Source of the DNA: Methanoregula sp.
Lineage (GTDB): Archaea > Halobacteriota > Methanomicrobia > Methanomicrobiales > Methanospirillaceae
Direction: 5' to 3'
NCBI GenBank assembly: GCA_028711405.1
Contig: JAQTSH010000096.1
Coordinates: forward strand, 1 to 6,221
DNA length: 6,221 bases
In this document: positions 1 through 5,760 of the stretch, in pieces
Position numbering within the stretch: position 1 is the first letter of the stretch
How the letters are laid out: each line of letters begins with the position of its first letter
Position numbers and translations under genes: made by a program
The notes under the pieces: model-generated
The model's input: only the letters and a program-made list of their open reading frames with translations
Told to the model about the DNA's origin: nothing
Database searches by the model: none

Positions 1-509
1 AATGCAAAAGAGCTGCGGACACCATCCGGTCCCAGATCACCTTCACCCGGGAATACCAGGATATCGGTATTCATACTCCCGAGTGGCAGAACCTGCATGA
101 TACCATTGAACGGTCAAAAAAATCACTCGCACTAGGTAATATCCAGATGCAGAATGACTGCTCCGGGTACGAACTGTACGCTGATCCACTTCTCGTGAAG
201 GTTTTTTACAATCTGGCTGACAACGCCCTGCGATATGCAGTCCCGTTTACCCACATTCATTTTACCTGCGAGAAACGCTCTACATCTCTCGTAATTATCT
301 GCGAAGATGATGGATCTGGAATCTCCCTTGAAGAAAAAGCCAGGATCTTTCTGAGGGGATCCGGGAAAAATACCGGGTACGGGCTCTTTCTCATCAGGGA
401 GATCCTTTCAATCACCGGTCTCACCATATCAGAAACCGGAGAACCTGGGAGAGGGGCACGGTTCGAGATTGCCGTTCCGGAAGGTAAGTTCCGGGTAGTG
501 AGTGGATAA
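1..509 (+). CDS. Sensor histidine kinase, C-terminal part (5' truncated by window edge)
   Basis: The open frame runs from base 3 to the TAA at 507-509 without any stop, giving 168 visible residues; an internal ATG at 147 is not the real start because homologous-looking sequence continues upstream of it. The first ~45 residues look like the end of the dimerisation/phosphoacceptor helices (motif FTREYQDIG followed by PEW), a pattern common in methanogen PAS-type kinases; the phosphoacceptor His is not in view. The rest is an HATPase_c domain: N box with N70 and N74 (YNLADNALRY), G1 box DDGSGI at 102-107, a short F-box region (IF, 115-116), G2 box GYGL at 125-128, and a G3-like GRGARF at 149-154. 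It should bind ATP and autophosphorylate, but the sensed signal and partner regulator are unknown. It converges on the AbrB-PhoU gene; a role in phosphate sensing would be speculation. Confidence 0.9.
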   Translation, partial: CKRAADTIRSQITFTREYQDIGIHTPEWQNLHDTIERSKKSLALGNIQMQNDCSGYELYADPLLVKVFYNLADNALRYAVPFTHIHFTCEKRSTSLVIICEDDGSGISLEEKARIFLRGSGKNTGYGLFLIREILSITGLTISETGEPGRGARFEIAVPEGKFRVVSG

Positions 510-536
510 TAAACGAAATCCGCCAATCCACTGAAC

Positions 537-558
537 AGGGAAAACACCCTAAAGTTTT
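537..558 (+). terminator. Possible transcription stop after the kinase gene
   Basis: AGGG at 537-540 can pair with CCCT at 547-550 around an AAAACA loop; alternatively AAAAC (541-545) pairs with GTTTT (554-558). A short T run (555-558) follows, 28 bases after the kinase stop codon. The stems are only 4-5 bp and the T run is short, so this is a weak call made mainly on position. Confidence 0.2.
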
Positions 559-709
559 ACGAAACGTGCGGAATGGGGCGGTGTCACGGTATTTTGATCA
601 ATTGAATCTTATATTTCCCTGATACAGAACGCTCGTGAAGTGTTGTCCCGGTAGCGTGTGCCTCCCCGGCATTGTTCGCGATTGATGCAAACGCCAGGGG
701 GCGGAGATA

Positions 710-738
710 GTGATCGATTTTTATCACATTGTTTTTTT
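710..738 (+). terminator. Hairpin plus T7 tract, possible plus-strand terminator
   Basis: GTGAT (710-714) is complementary to ATCAC (723-727) around an 8-base T-rich loop, and the run of seven T at 732-738 follows. Archaeal RNA polymerase stops mainly on T-rich tracts in the non-template strand, so this would stop plus-strand transcripts before they run antisense into the AbrB-PhoU gene. It lies about 200 bases beyond the kinase stop, which is far for a primary terminator. Confidence 0.35.
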
Positions 739-834
739 GCGAGATTACAGGTTACCCATCTCCTGATCTCGTTGATCGTCGCAAATCTGATCTCAGGATT
801 TTGGCAGTAAATGGAGGTTTGCTCATCCCCTTCC

Positions 835-1869
835 TCATGATGCGGGAGCTCTTTTCCGTGCCGGCTGTTCTTCTTCAACAAGATAGTTAATCACATTCTC
901 CGAGATATCCACCGCATACTCCCCAGCTCGTTTCACACTCTCGATAATATGCCCAAGCGCAATCGCATCCGGTGTCTCCTCATTGAGTACAAGGTTGTTC
1001 AATTCCTCGCAGAGGGATTCGAGCGTCTGGACGGACTCAATGTTCCGATTTGACTTCTTCATATCATTGTTAAAGAAAGATACTATGCTCCGGTCAAAGA
1101 TTGCCACCGAGAGCTCACTTGCTTTTGCGATCCTGTCGAGAATCTTTGGATCCAGTTTCTTATCGAGTATTGGCAGGGCGTTATCAACAATCCGTTCCGC
1201 ATGGTCACCAATCCGCTCAATGATCCTGCTGATAGTAAAATAGTGGACAGCCATACCCGGAGACAACCCCATCTTTTTTGACAGGACCACATGGGAGAGG
1301 ATCATGTTCGTTTGCCGTGCAATGAGCCAGTGGAGGCGATCTACATCATTGTCCCGGGCGGTTACATCCTGTGCGAGTGCCCGGTTCTTTGTCACAAGCC
1401 CGGTCATTGCGTCCTCGTGCATCGTTTTCACGATCACGTACATCCGTTTAATCGTGTTCGCAAACGGCATCTCGCTGGGATTGAGCAGGTCTTTTATGGT
1501 AATCCCGATATCTGTCTCCTCAATCACTTCCTGCCCGATCGTCATCTGGGTGAAATCCCGGACCACCATCCGGACAAACGGGGGCAAACGCTCCTTTGAC
1601 CGGATGATGATTGTTGTATACCCGGAGATATATGCACCGATGAGCAGCCTGAAGAGGTACGATGACTCGGTGATCCCTTCAAGTGAGAACTCCTTGATCC
1701 GTTGCAGCGGCTCCCCGTCTGTTGCCTTCGTGACGAGCAGTGTCCCGTCCGGCTGGATCTCTACCCCAACCGGATCATTCTTTTTAATCTTCTCCTGCTC
1801 GATCCATTCCTTGGGCAGAGTGATCACATACGATGACCCTCCGGTGAACTGGACTTTTCTGATCTCCAT
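835..1869 (-). CDS. AbrB-PhoU fusion: probable phosphate-responsive transcriptional regulator
   Basis: The protein has 344 residues. Residues 1-48 (starting MEIRKVQFTGGSSYVITLPK) form a SpoVT/AbrB-type swapped-hairpin DNA-binding domain. A linker and a mixed alpha/beta stretch follow to about 125, then a helical PhoU-type domain to about 331 and a basic tail. The PhoU acidic motif is visible as ERIGD (E218 to D222) with a further E225/D229 pair; the second bundle has a related RAGEYAVDISE at 314-324. There is no signal peptide or membrane segment, so it is cytoplasmic. I chose the ATG at 1867-1869 because the AbrB domain starts there; upstream codons back to 1902 add 11 residues unlike the family. 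GAGG lies 3 bases before that ATG and a better GGAG lies 11 bases before it. The gene is transcribed divergently from the pst operon, fitting control of the shared region. Family knowledge supports the domain calls; the regulatory role is inferred. Confidence 0.9.
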   Translation of the reverse strand: MEIRKVQFTGGSSYVITLPKEWIEQEKIKKNDPVGVEIQPDGTLLVTKATDGEPLQRIKEFSLEGITESSYLFRLLIGAYISGYTTIIIRSKERLPPFVRMVVRDFTQMTIGQEVIEETDIGITIKDLLNPSEMPFANTIKRMYVIVKTMHEDAMTGLVTKNRALAQDVTARDNDVDRLHWLIARQTNMILSHVVLSKKMGLSPGMAVHYFTISRIIERIGDHAERIVDNALPILDKKLDPKILDRIAKASELSVAIFDRSIVSFFNNDMKKSNRNIESVQTLESLCEELNNLVLNEETPDAIALGHIIESVKRAGEYAVDISENVINYLVEEEQPARKRAPAS

Positions 1870-1890
1870 TATCCTCGCAACTCCTGATTT

Positions 1891-1934
1891 ACTATAGCAC
1901 ACTATTGTTCTCTATTATCAATATGCTTGACTAT
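1891..1934. repeat. Three ACTAT direct repeats, spaced 10 and 29 bases
   Basis: ACTAT occurs at 1891-1895, 1901-1905 and 1930-1934, all in the same orientation. The spacings are close to one and three helical turns, so the copies would face the same side of the DNA. The second and third copies extend loosely into TTCTCT-like sequence. They overlap the leader and TATA of the AbrB-PhoU gene and sit just upstream of the pstS BRE. This could be a repeated operator, but AT-rich DNA makes such pentamers common. Confidence 0.35.
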
Positions 1935-1938
1935 ATTC
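1930..1938 (-). promoter_or_regulatory. Possible TATA box of the AbrB-PhoU gene
   Basis: Read on the minus strand this is GAATATAGT, about 65 bases upstream of the chosen ATG. Transcription would start near 1908 and give a leader of about 40 bases that retains the GGAG ribosome-binding site. The match to the archaeal consensus is modest and other AT-rich stretches lie nearby (for example CTATAGT at 1891-1897, minus strand). Confidence 0.35.
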
Positions 1939-1943
1939 TCTGT

Positions 1944-1960
1944 CGAAAAAGGATATATTA
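1944..1960 (+). promoter_or_regulatory. BRE/TATA promoter of the pst operon
   Basis: CGAAAAA at 1944-1950 resembles the archaeal B recognition element and is followed directly by an AT-rich TATA box, GATATATTA, at 1952-1960. Transcription normally begins about 25 bases past the TATA centre, which here falls near 1980-1984, only a few bases before the pstS ATG. The message would then have a very short leader, perhaps removing part of the ribosome-binding site. A second, weaker AT-rich element (CTATATTC, 1931-1938) would give a longer leader. Confidence 0.6.
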
Positions 1961-1978
1961 ATGCTGGTTCATTATCTT

Positions 1979-1983
1979 GGTGA
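1979..1983 (+). promoter_or_regulatory. Ribosome-binding site that sets the pstS start
   Basis: GGTGA matches the end of the archaeal anti-Shine-Dalgarno complement (GGAGGTGAT) and lies 5 bases before the ATG at 1989. This supports that ATG over in-frame TTG (1977) and GTG (1980), which overlap the site itself. Confidence 0.65.
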
Positions 1984-1988
1984 ACACT

Positions 1989-2969
1989 ATGAAAACACAG
2001 AAGCGTTCGTTTGTATTCCTTACCTTGAGCCTTGCAGCCCTGCTTATCGTATCGATGCTTGTTGCCGGCTGCCTTGACAGCGGTACGAAAACCACAGTTA
2101 CACCCGTTCCTACGACTGCGTCGGTTGGTGCAGTCGCAACGACCCAAGCTACAGCCCCGGCAGCGCCGGTAACTACTGCGGCTCCTGCGACTCCCGCCCA
2201 GAAGCAGACAATCAGGATCAGCGGTTCAACCACCGTCCTCCCGATCGTCCAGAAAGCTGCCGACCAGTATATGGCAATTCACCCGGAGGCAGACATCCAG
2301 ATATCCGGTGGCGGATCCGGTGTTGGTATCCAGGCAATAGGTGCAAAAACTGTCGACATTGGGATGACGTCCCGTGAAGTGACAAAAGATGAGATGGCAA
2401 AGTATCCCCTCTTTGTTGTTACTACCGTTGCACAGGATGGCATCGCGGTTGTTGTGAACCCGAAAAACACGATCCAGTACATCACCCTTGACCAGATAAA
2501 GAACATCTATCTCGGGAAGATCACCAAGTGGACCGAGATTACCGGTGCAGAAGTCCCCGGCACGAACAACCAGATTGTGATTGTCGGGCGTGACAGTGCA
2601 TCGGGTACCCGTTCGTATTTCGATGAGTCCGTGCTCGCAAAAACCACCCCGGCAAAAACGATGCTCGAGAAGAACTCCAATGGTGCAGTCCTCCAGACTA
2701 TTGCCCAGACACCGGGTGCAATCGGTTATGTTTCGATCGGGTTTGTCAGTAATGATGTCAAAGCCCTGCCTATCTGGTATAATGCCCAGAAGATCATTGC
2801 ACCGGGTATCAATACGGTAAAAGACAAGACCTACCCGGTCTCCCGTGACCTCTACGTGATCACCAACGGTCAGCCATCAGGTCTTGCAGGCGACTTCATC
2901 ACGTATATTCTCAGTCCTGACGGACAGAAGATTGTCGCTGATGAAGGCTACGTAACAATCAGCACGTGA
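1989..2969 (+). CDS. pstS: PstS, phosphate-binding lipoprotein of the Pst ABC transporter
   Basis: The protein has 326 residues. A signal peptide begins MKTQKRS, followed by a hydrophobic stretch (8-24) and the lipobox LVAGC with the acceptor C28, so the mature protein should be lipid-anchored on the outer face of the membrane. Residues 31-72 are a flexible Thr/Ala/Pro/Val-rich linker. The substrate-binding domain runs from about 74 to 326. Phosphate-contact regions typical of PstS are visible: SGSTTV at 78-83, SGGGSGVGI at 106-114, DIGMTSRE with D123 and S128, and RDSASGTRSYF at 201-211, followed by GAIGYVS at 243-249. The protein captures phosphate and hands it to the PstCA permease encoded immediately downstream. 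It is the first gene of the operon, led by a TATA/BRE, and is separated from pstCA by 69 bases holding a palindrome and a T-rich tract. I chose the ATG with the GGTGA site and a basic signal-peptide start. Confidence 0.96.
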   Translation: MKTQKRSFVFLTLSLAALLIVSMLVAGCLDSGTKTTVTPVPTTASVGAVATTQATAPAAPVTTAAPATPAQKQTIRISGSTTVLPIVQKAADQYMAIHPEADIQISGGGSGVGIQAIGAKTVDIGMTSREVTKDEMAKYPLFVVTTVAQDGIAVVVNPKNTIQYITLDQIKNIYLGKITKWTEITGAEVPGTNNQIVIVGRDSASGTRSYFDESVLAKTTPAKTMLEKNSNGAVLQTIAQTPGAIGYVSIGFVSNDVKALPIWYNAQKIIAPGINTVKDKTYPVSRDLYVITNGQPSGLAGDFITYILSPDGQKIVADEGYVTIST

Positions 2970-2978
2970 GATTGTAAC

Positions 2979-3014
2979 GTAAACCCGGGTTTACCCCACA
3001 TTATTTTTTATATT
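2979..3014 (+). terminator. 16-bp palindrome plus T-rich tract between pstS and pstCA (possible leaky terminator)
   Basis: GTAAACCCGGGTTTAC at 2979-2994 is a perfect palindrome, able to fold in RNA as a 6-bp stem with a CCGG loop. It begins 10 bases after the pstS stop and is followed by a T-rich run at 3001-3014. This could end part of the transcripts after pstS or protect the pstS message from decay, giving more binding protein than permease. The tract also resembles a TATA box (TTTATATT-like at 3007-3013), but a start 25 bases on would fall at the pstCA ATG and lose its ribosome-binding site, so I favour the stop/stability reading. A palindromic operator is another option. Confidence 0.45.
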
Positions 3015-3023
3015 TACAAACAC

Positions 3024-3029
3024 TGGAGG
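3024..3029 (+). promoter_or_regulatory. Ribosome-binding site of pstCA
   Basis: TGGAGG is a strong Shine-Dalgarno match and lies 9 bases before the ATG at 3039, fixing that start. Confidence 0.7.
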
Positions 3030-3038
3030 CAGCTGAAG

Positions 3039-4988
3039 ATGAACTTCTTACAACGATTCACAACAGGTACCTCCGGCAACACTGCCCGTTCCTCAATATT
3101 AAAAGAGAAGTCCATCAAGACGGTCTTTTTCTGCACAGCTTTCTTTGCAATTATTGTCATCATATTCATCCTTTTTTTCCTCTTCCTCGACGGATATCCG
3201 GTCTTTGAACAGGTTGGGATCGCAAATTTCCTTTTCGGCACCTCATGGACTCCCACGGCAGCCGTTCCCGCGTATGGAATCTTCCCGCTCATCGTCGGAA
3301 CGCTCCTTGTCACCCTTGGTGCGATGGTTATTGCCGTACCTCTTTCTCTTGGTTGTGCCATTTACGTCTCCGAACTCGCATCTCCCCGGGTAAAAAAAAT
3401 ACTCAAACCCGCGATCGAGCTCCTCGCTGGCATCCCGTCGGTCGTGTATGGGTTTTTCGGGCTTATTGTCCTCACGAACTTCATCCGGATAAGCTGTGAC
3501 ATTCCCACCGGGGAGACGTGGCTTGCAGCGTCCATCCTGCTCGGGGTTATGGCATTGCCCACCATCATCAGCGTCTCCGAGGACGCGATCAGTTCGGTGC
3601 CCCGCGAGTTCAAGGAGGGATCGCTTGCGATCGGTGCTACACGCTGGCAGACGATCAGTAAGGTGATCGTCCCTGCGGCACTCTCCGGTATCGCTGCTGC
3701 AATCATTCTCGGTATCGGAAGGGCGGTGGGAGAGACTATGGCTGTGATGATGGTTGCGGGTAATGCGGCGATCATCCCCCACCCGATCTGGAATGTGCTC
3801 TCACCCATCCGCACACTCACCGGTACGCTCGGTATTGAGATGGGGGAAGTGTCCGTGGGAAGCCTGCATTACAACGCGCTCTTCGGGGTCGCGATCGTCC
3901 TTCTTGTAATTACTCTTATCATCAACCTCTCGGCGGTTGCGATCCTGCGCCACCTGCGCGAACGAGGAACAACGAGGCAGAAGAGAACGCCGCTCATCAC
4001 CCCTGAAAGAAAAGAATCGCTCAAACGGTTTGCTGAAGTGAGCGGTATAACAATTCTCATGATCTTTATCCTCATTGCCACACCCTGGTGGTGTGTCATA
4101 CTCTTCCTCCTCGCGGGAGTTGTCTGGTATTATATCAGGGAACAGATCTCACAAAAGCATATCGAGAAGCTCGCGTTTGCCCTGATTATCAGCGCAGCGG
4201 TGATCGTTCTTGCCATTCTTGTAATAATCCTGCAGGACATCATTATCAATGGACTCCCCGCCATCTCGTGGGAGTTTTTAACCCAGCCACCCCGTGACCT
4301 TGGCAGGGCTGGAGGTATCTTCCCGGCAATTGTCGGGACACTGTATCTCGTTATCGGCGCTATCATGATCGCGCTCCCTCTCGGGGTCGGGGCGGCAATA
4401 TACCTCGTGGAATACACACGGGAAGGAAGGATCACCCGGCTGATCCGGACAGGAGTCGATCTCCTGAACGGCACACCCTCTATCGTCTTTGGGCTCTTTG
4501 GGTTCGCCTTCATCGTTCTCTTCATCGGGACAGGGGTATCGCTGATCGCCGGGCAGATCACCCTCGCACTCATGGTGCTGCCGACGATCATCCGGACGAC
4601 CGAGGAATCATTGAAAAACGTCCCCCAGGCACTCCGTGAAGGGAGCCTCGCCTTAGGTGCCACCAAGTGGCAGACGATCCGAATGGTCGTTCTTCCCCCG
4701 GCGGTTCCCGGAATCGTGACCGGAGCGATCCTCTCCATCGGGAGGGCAGCAGGAGAGACCGCCCCTATCATGTTCACGGCAGTCATCTTCTCCTCCCGGT
4801 TCCTGCCGGACTCGGTCTTCCAGCCGGTGATGGCGCTGCCGTATCACCTTTTTATCCTTGCCACGAATATCCCGGGATCGTCCACGAACAAGTACGGGAC
4901 TGCACTCGTCCTGTTAATTTTGGTCATCGCGTTCTACTCGGTGGCAATTGTCGTAAGAAACCATTTCCAGAACAAGATACGAGGGTAA
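3039..4988 (+). CDS. pstCA: PstC-PstA fused permease of the Pst phosphate ABC transporter
   Basis: One uninterrupted frame of 649 residues holds both membrane subunits that are usually separate proteins of about 300 residues each. The PstC half spans about 1-305: membrane segments near 28-50, 81-105, 124-148, 160-177, 211-240 and 278-302, with the EAA coupling loop EGSLAIGATRWQTI at 193-206 and RAVGET at 228-233. The PstA half spans about 370-649: segments near 378-399, 427-455, 473-495, 500-517, 552-580 and 617-639, with its own EAA loop EGSLALGATKWQTI at 534-547 and RAAGET at 569-574. A basic cytoplasmic linker (about 303-334) and an extra hydrophobic stretch (335-365) join them. The two EAA loops contact the PstB dimer, so one polypeptide would form the whole channel. 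No start signal or stop separates the halves, and the reading is in frame throughout. pstB follows after one base. Confidence 0.95.
   Translation: MNFLQRFTTGTSGNTARSSILKEKSIKTVFFCTAFFAIIVIIFILFFLFLDGYPVFEQVGIANFLFGTSWTPTAAVPAYGIFPLIVGTLLVTLGAMVIAVPLSLGCAIYVSELASPRVKKILKPAIELLAGIPSVVYGFFGLIVLTNFIRISCDIPTGETWLAASILLGVMALPTIISVSEDAISSVPREFKEGSLAIGATRWQTISKVIVPAALSGIAAAIILGIGRAVGETMAVMMVAGNAAIIPHPIWNVLSPIRTLTGTLGIEMGEVSVGSLHYNALFGVAIVLLVITLIINLSAVAILRHLRERGTTRQKRTPLITPERKESLKRFAEVSGITILMIFILIATPWWCVILFLLAGVVWYYIREQISQKHIEKLAFALIISAAVIVLAILVIILQDIIINGLPAISWEFLTQPPRDLGRAGGIFPAIVGTLYLVIGAIMIALPLGVGAAIYLVEYTREGRITRLIRTGVDLLNGTPSIVFGLFGFAFIVLFIGTGVSLIAGQITLALMVLPTIIRTTEESLKNVPQALREGSLALGATKWQTIRMVVLPPAVPGIVTGAILSIGRAAGETAPIMFTAVIFSSRFLPDSVFQPVMALPYHLFILATNIPGSSTNKYGTALVLLILVIAFYSVAIVVRNHFQNKIRG
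3645..3656 (+). repeat. 12-base identical repeat in the PstC EAA loop (pairs with 4668-4679)
   Basis: TGGCAGACGATC occurs here and at 4668-4679, 1023 bases (341 codons) apart, at the same codon position of the WQTI part of the two EAA loops. It reflects the ancient similarity of PstC and PstA, though identity at every synonymous position over 12 bases is a little more than the protein requires. Confidence 0.6.
4668..4679 (+). repeat. 12-base identical repeat in the PstA EAA loop (pairs with 3645-3656)
   Basis: This is the second copy of TGGCAGACGATC, encoding WQTI in the PstA half. Recombination between the copies would delete exactly 341 codons in frame and leave a single-domain permease. 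Confidence 0.6.
4981..4984 (+). promoter_or_regulatory. Ribosome-binding site of pstB inside the end of pstCA
   Basis: GAGG lies 5 bases before the pstB ATG (4990) and overlaps the last codons of pstCA. With a one-base gap between stop and start, translation of the two genes is probably coupled. Confidence 0.5.
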
Positions 4989-4989
4989 T

Positions 4990-5751
4990 ATGTCAGACAC
5001 ACCCATCATCTCAGGACACAATCTCAATCTCTGGTACAACGATACGCATGCGCTCCAGTCGATCTCGATTGCTATACGGGAGAAGCGGGTGACGGCACTT
5101 ATCGGTCCTTCGGGTTGCGGCAAGTCCACGCTTCTCCGGTGTTTCAACCGGTTGAACGATCTCATCGACCACGTAAAGATCACAGGTGAGATCACGTTTG
5201 GAGATATGAATATCCATGCGCCCGGAACAGACGTCGTGCATCTCCGCAAACGGATCGGCATGGTTTTCCAGAAACCAAACCCGTTTCCGAAGTCCATCTA
5301 CGACAACATCGCATATGGACCACGGGTTCATGGGACAAAGGAGAAAAAAGAGCTGGACCGGATTGTAGAGAAGAGCCTCCGGGATGCAGCACTCTGGGAG
5401 GAGGTGCGTGACCGGCTCGCTGATTCCGCGCTGGGGCTCTCCGGGGGACAGCAGCAGCGGCTCTGCATCGCACGGACGCTTGCGGTGGGACCGGAGGTGA
5501 TCCTGATGGATGAGCCCTGTTCAGCGCTCGATCCGATTGCAACTGCAAAGATCGAGAACCTGATCGAGATCTTAAAGAAAAACTATACGGTGATCATTGT
5601 GACGCATAACATGCAGCAGGCAGCACGGGTGAGCGATTATACGGGTTTTATGTACTTGGGTAAACTGGTTGAATTCGGGGAAACTCGTCAGATATTTGAG
5701 CACCCGTCTGAAACACTCACGGAGAATTATATCACCGGACGGTTCGGGTAG
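4990..5751 (+). CDS. pstB: PstB, ATP-binding subunit of the phosphate ABC transporter
   Basis: The protein has 253 residues, the normal length for PstB. All ATPase motifs are intact: Walker A GPSGCGKST at 39-47, Q-loop Q94 in MVFQKPNPFP, signature LSGGQQQR at 150-157, Walker B VILMDE at 170-175 with catalytic E175, D-loop SALDP at 178-182, and the switch histidine H206 in VTHNMQQ. The segments FQKPNPFP and MDEPCSALDPIAT are typical of PstB and separate it from other ABC ATPases. It is soluble, docks as a dimer on the two EAA loops of PstCA at the inner face of the membrane, and hydrolyses ATP to import phosphate. The ATG follows the pstCA stop by one base and phoU follows after nine, so it belongs to the same transcript. 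Confidence 0.98.
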   Translation: MSDTPIISGHNLNLWYNDTHALQSISIAIREKRVTALIGPSGCGKSTLLRCFNRLNDLIDHVKITGEITFGDMNIHAPGTDVVHLRKRIGMVFQKPNPFPKSIYDNIAYGPRVHGTKEKKELDRIVEKSLRDAALWEEVRDRLADSALGLSGGQQQRLCIARTLAVGPEVILMDEPCSALDPIATAKIENLIEILKKNYTVIIVTHNMQQAARVSDYTGFMYLGKLVEFGETRQIFEHPSETLTENYITGRFG

Positions 5752-5755
5752 GGAG
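5750..5755 (+). promoter_or_regulatory. Ribosome-binding site of phoU overlapping the pstB stop
   Basis: AGGGAG overlaps the last bases of the pstB TAG stop (5749-5751) and lies 5 bases before the phoU ATG. Confidence 0.5.
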
Positions 5756-5760
5756 AGCAC

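Larger units (their letters stand above)
510..834. other. Intergenic region between two convergent genes; no gene seen
   Basis: This stretch separates the 3' end of the kinase gene (+) from the 3' end of the AbrB-PhoU gene (-). A minus-strand open frame spans much of it (609-881), but it overlaps the end of the regulator gene, is rich in Arg, Cys and Pro with no recognisable domain, and shows no clear ribosome-binding site, so I do not call it. I see no tRNA, rRNA or CRISPR signature. It contains two weak hairpin-plus-T signals on the plus strand (537-558 and 710-738) and a short repeat CTGATCTC at 763-770 and 787-794. For two convergent genes a region with transcription-stop signals is expected, but 325 bases is longer than needed, so a small RNA cannot be excluded. 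Confidence 0.6.
1870..1988. promoter_or_regulatory. Divergent control region between the AbrB-PhoU gene and pstS
   Basis: This AT-rich, 119-base region carries the start signals for both directions. It holds a strong TATA/BRE for pstS, a weaker TATA for the AbrB-PhoU gene, three ACTAT pentamers, and a small interrupted palindrome TATTATCAATA at 1913-1923. Because a DNA-binding PhoU protein is encoded on one side and a phosphate transporter on the other, this is the natural place for phosphate-dependent operators. Confidence 0.7.

Noticed and set aside
758..800. TCCTGA/TCAGGA hairpin as a minus-strand terminator for the AbrB-PhoU gene
   Set aside because: The stem is only 6 bp with a long mismatched loop and no T run follows on the minus strand.
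609..881. Minus-strand open frame of 90 codons downstream of the AbrB-PhoU gene
   Set aside because: It overlaps the end of the regulator gene in another frame, has no recognisable domain or ribosome-binding site, and is rich in Arg, Cys and Pro like chance translation.
1304..1897. Plus-strand open frame of 197 codons antisense to the AbrB-PhoU gene
   Set aside because: It is a mirror of the real gene: the minus-strand frame has clear AbrB and PhoU motifs, while this product is Ser/Ile-rich without domains.
1869..1902. Longer start for the AbrB-PhoU protein, adding 11 residues
   Set aside because: The extra residues precede the usual start of the AbrB fold, and the ATG at 1869 has nearby Shine-Dalgarno-like sequence.
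3243..3820. Long minus-strand open frames (179 and 152 codons) across the PstC half
   Set aside because: They lie opposite a strongly supported permease, have no domain features, and overlap each other in different frames.
4130..4786. Minus-strand open frame of 218 codons across the PstA half
   Set aside because: The plus strand has conserved permease motifs here; the antisense product shows the Arg/Pro/Thr-rich composition of a shadow frame.
4868..4877. ATCCCGGGAT palindrome near the end of pstCA
   Set aside because: It lies inside well-supported coding sequence and is explained by codons; no adjacent T tract or repeat partner.
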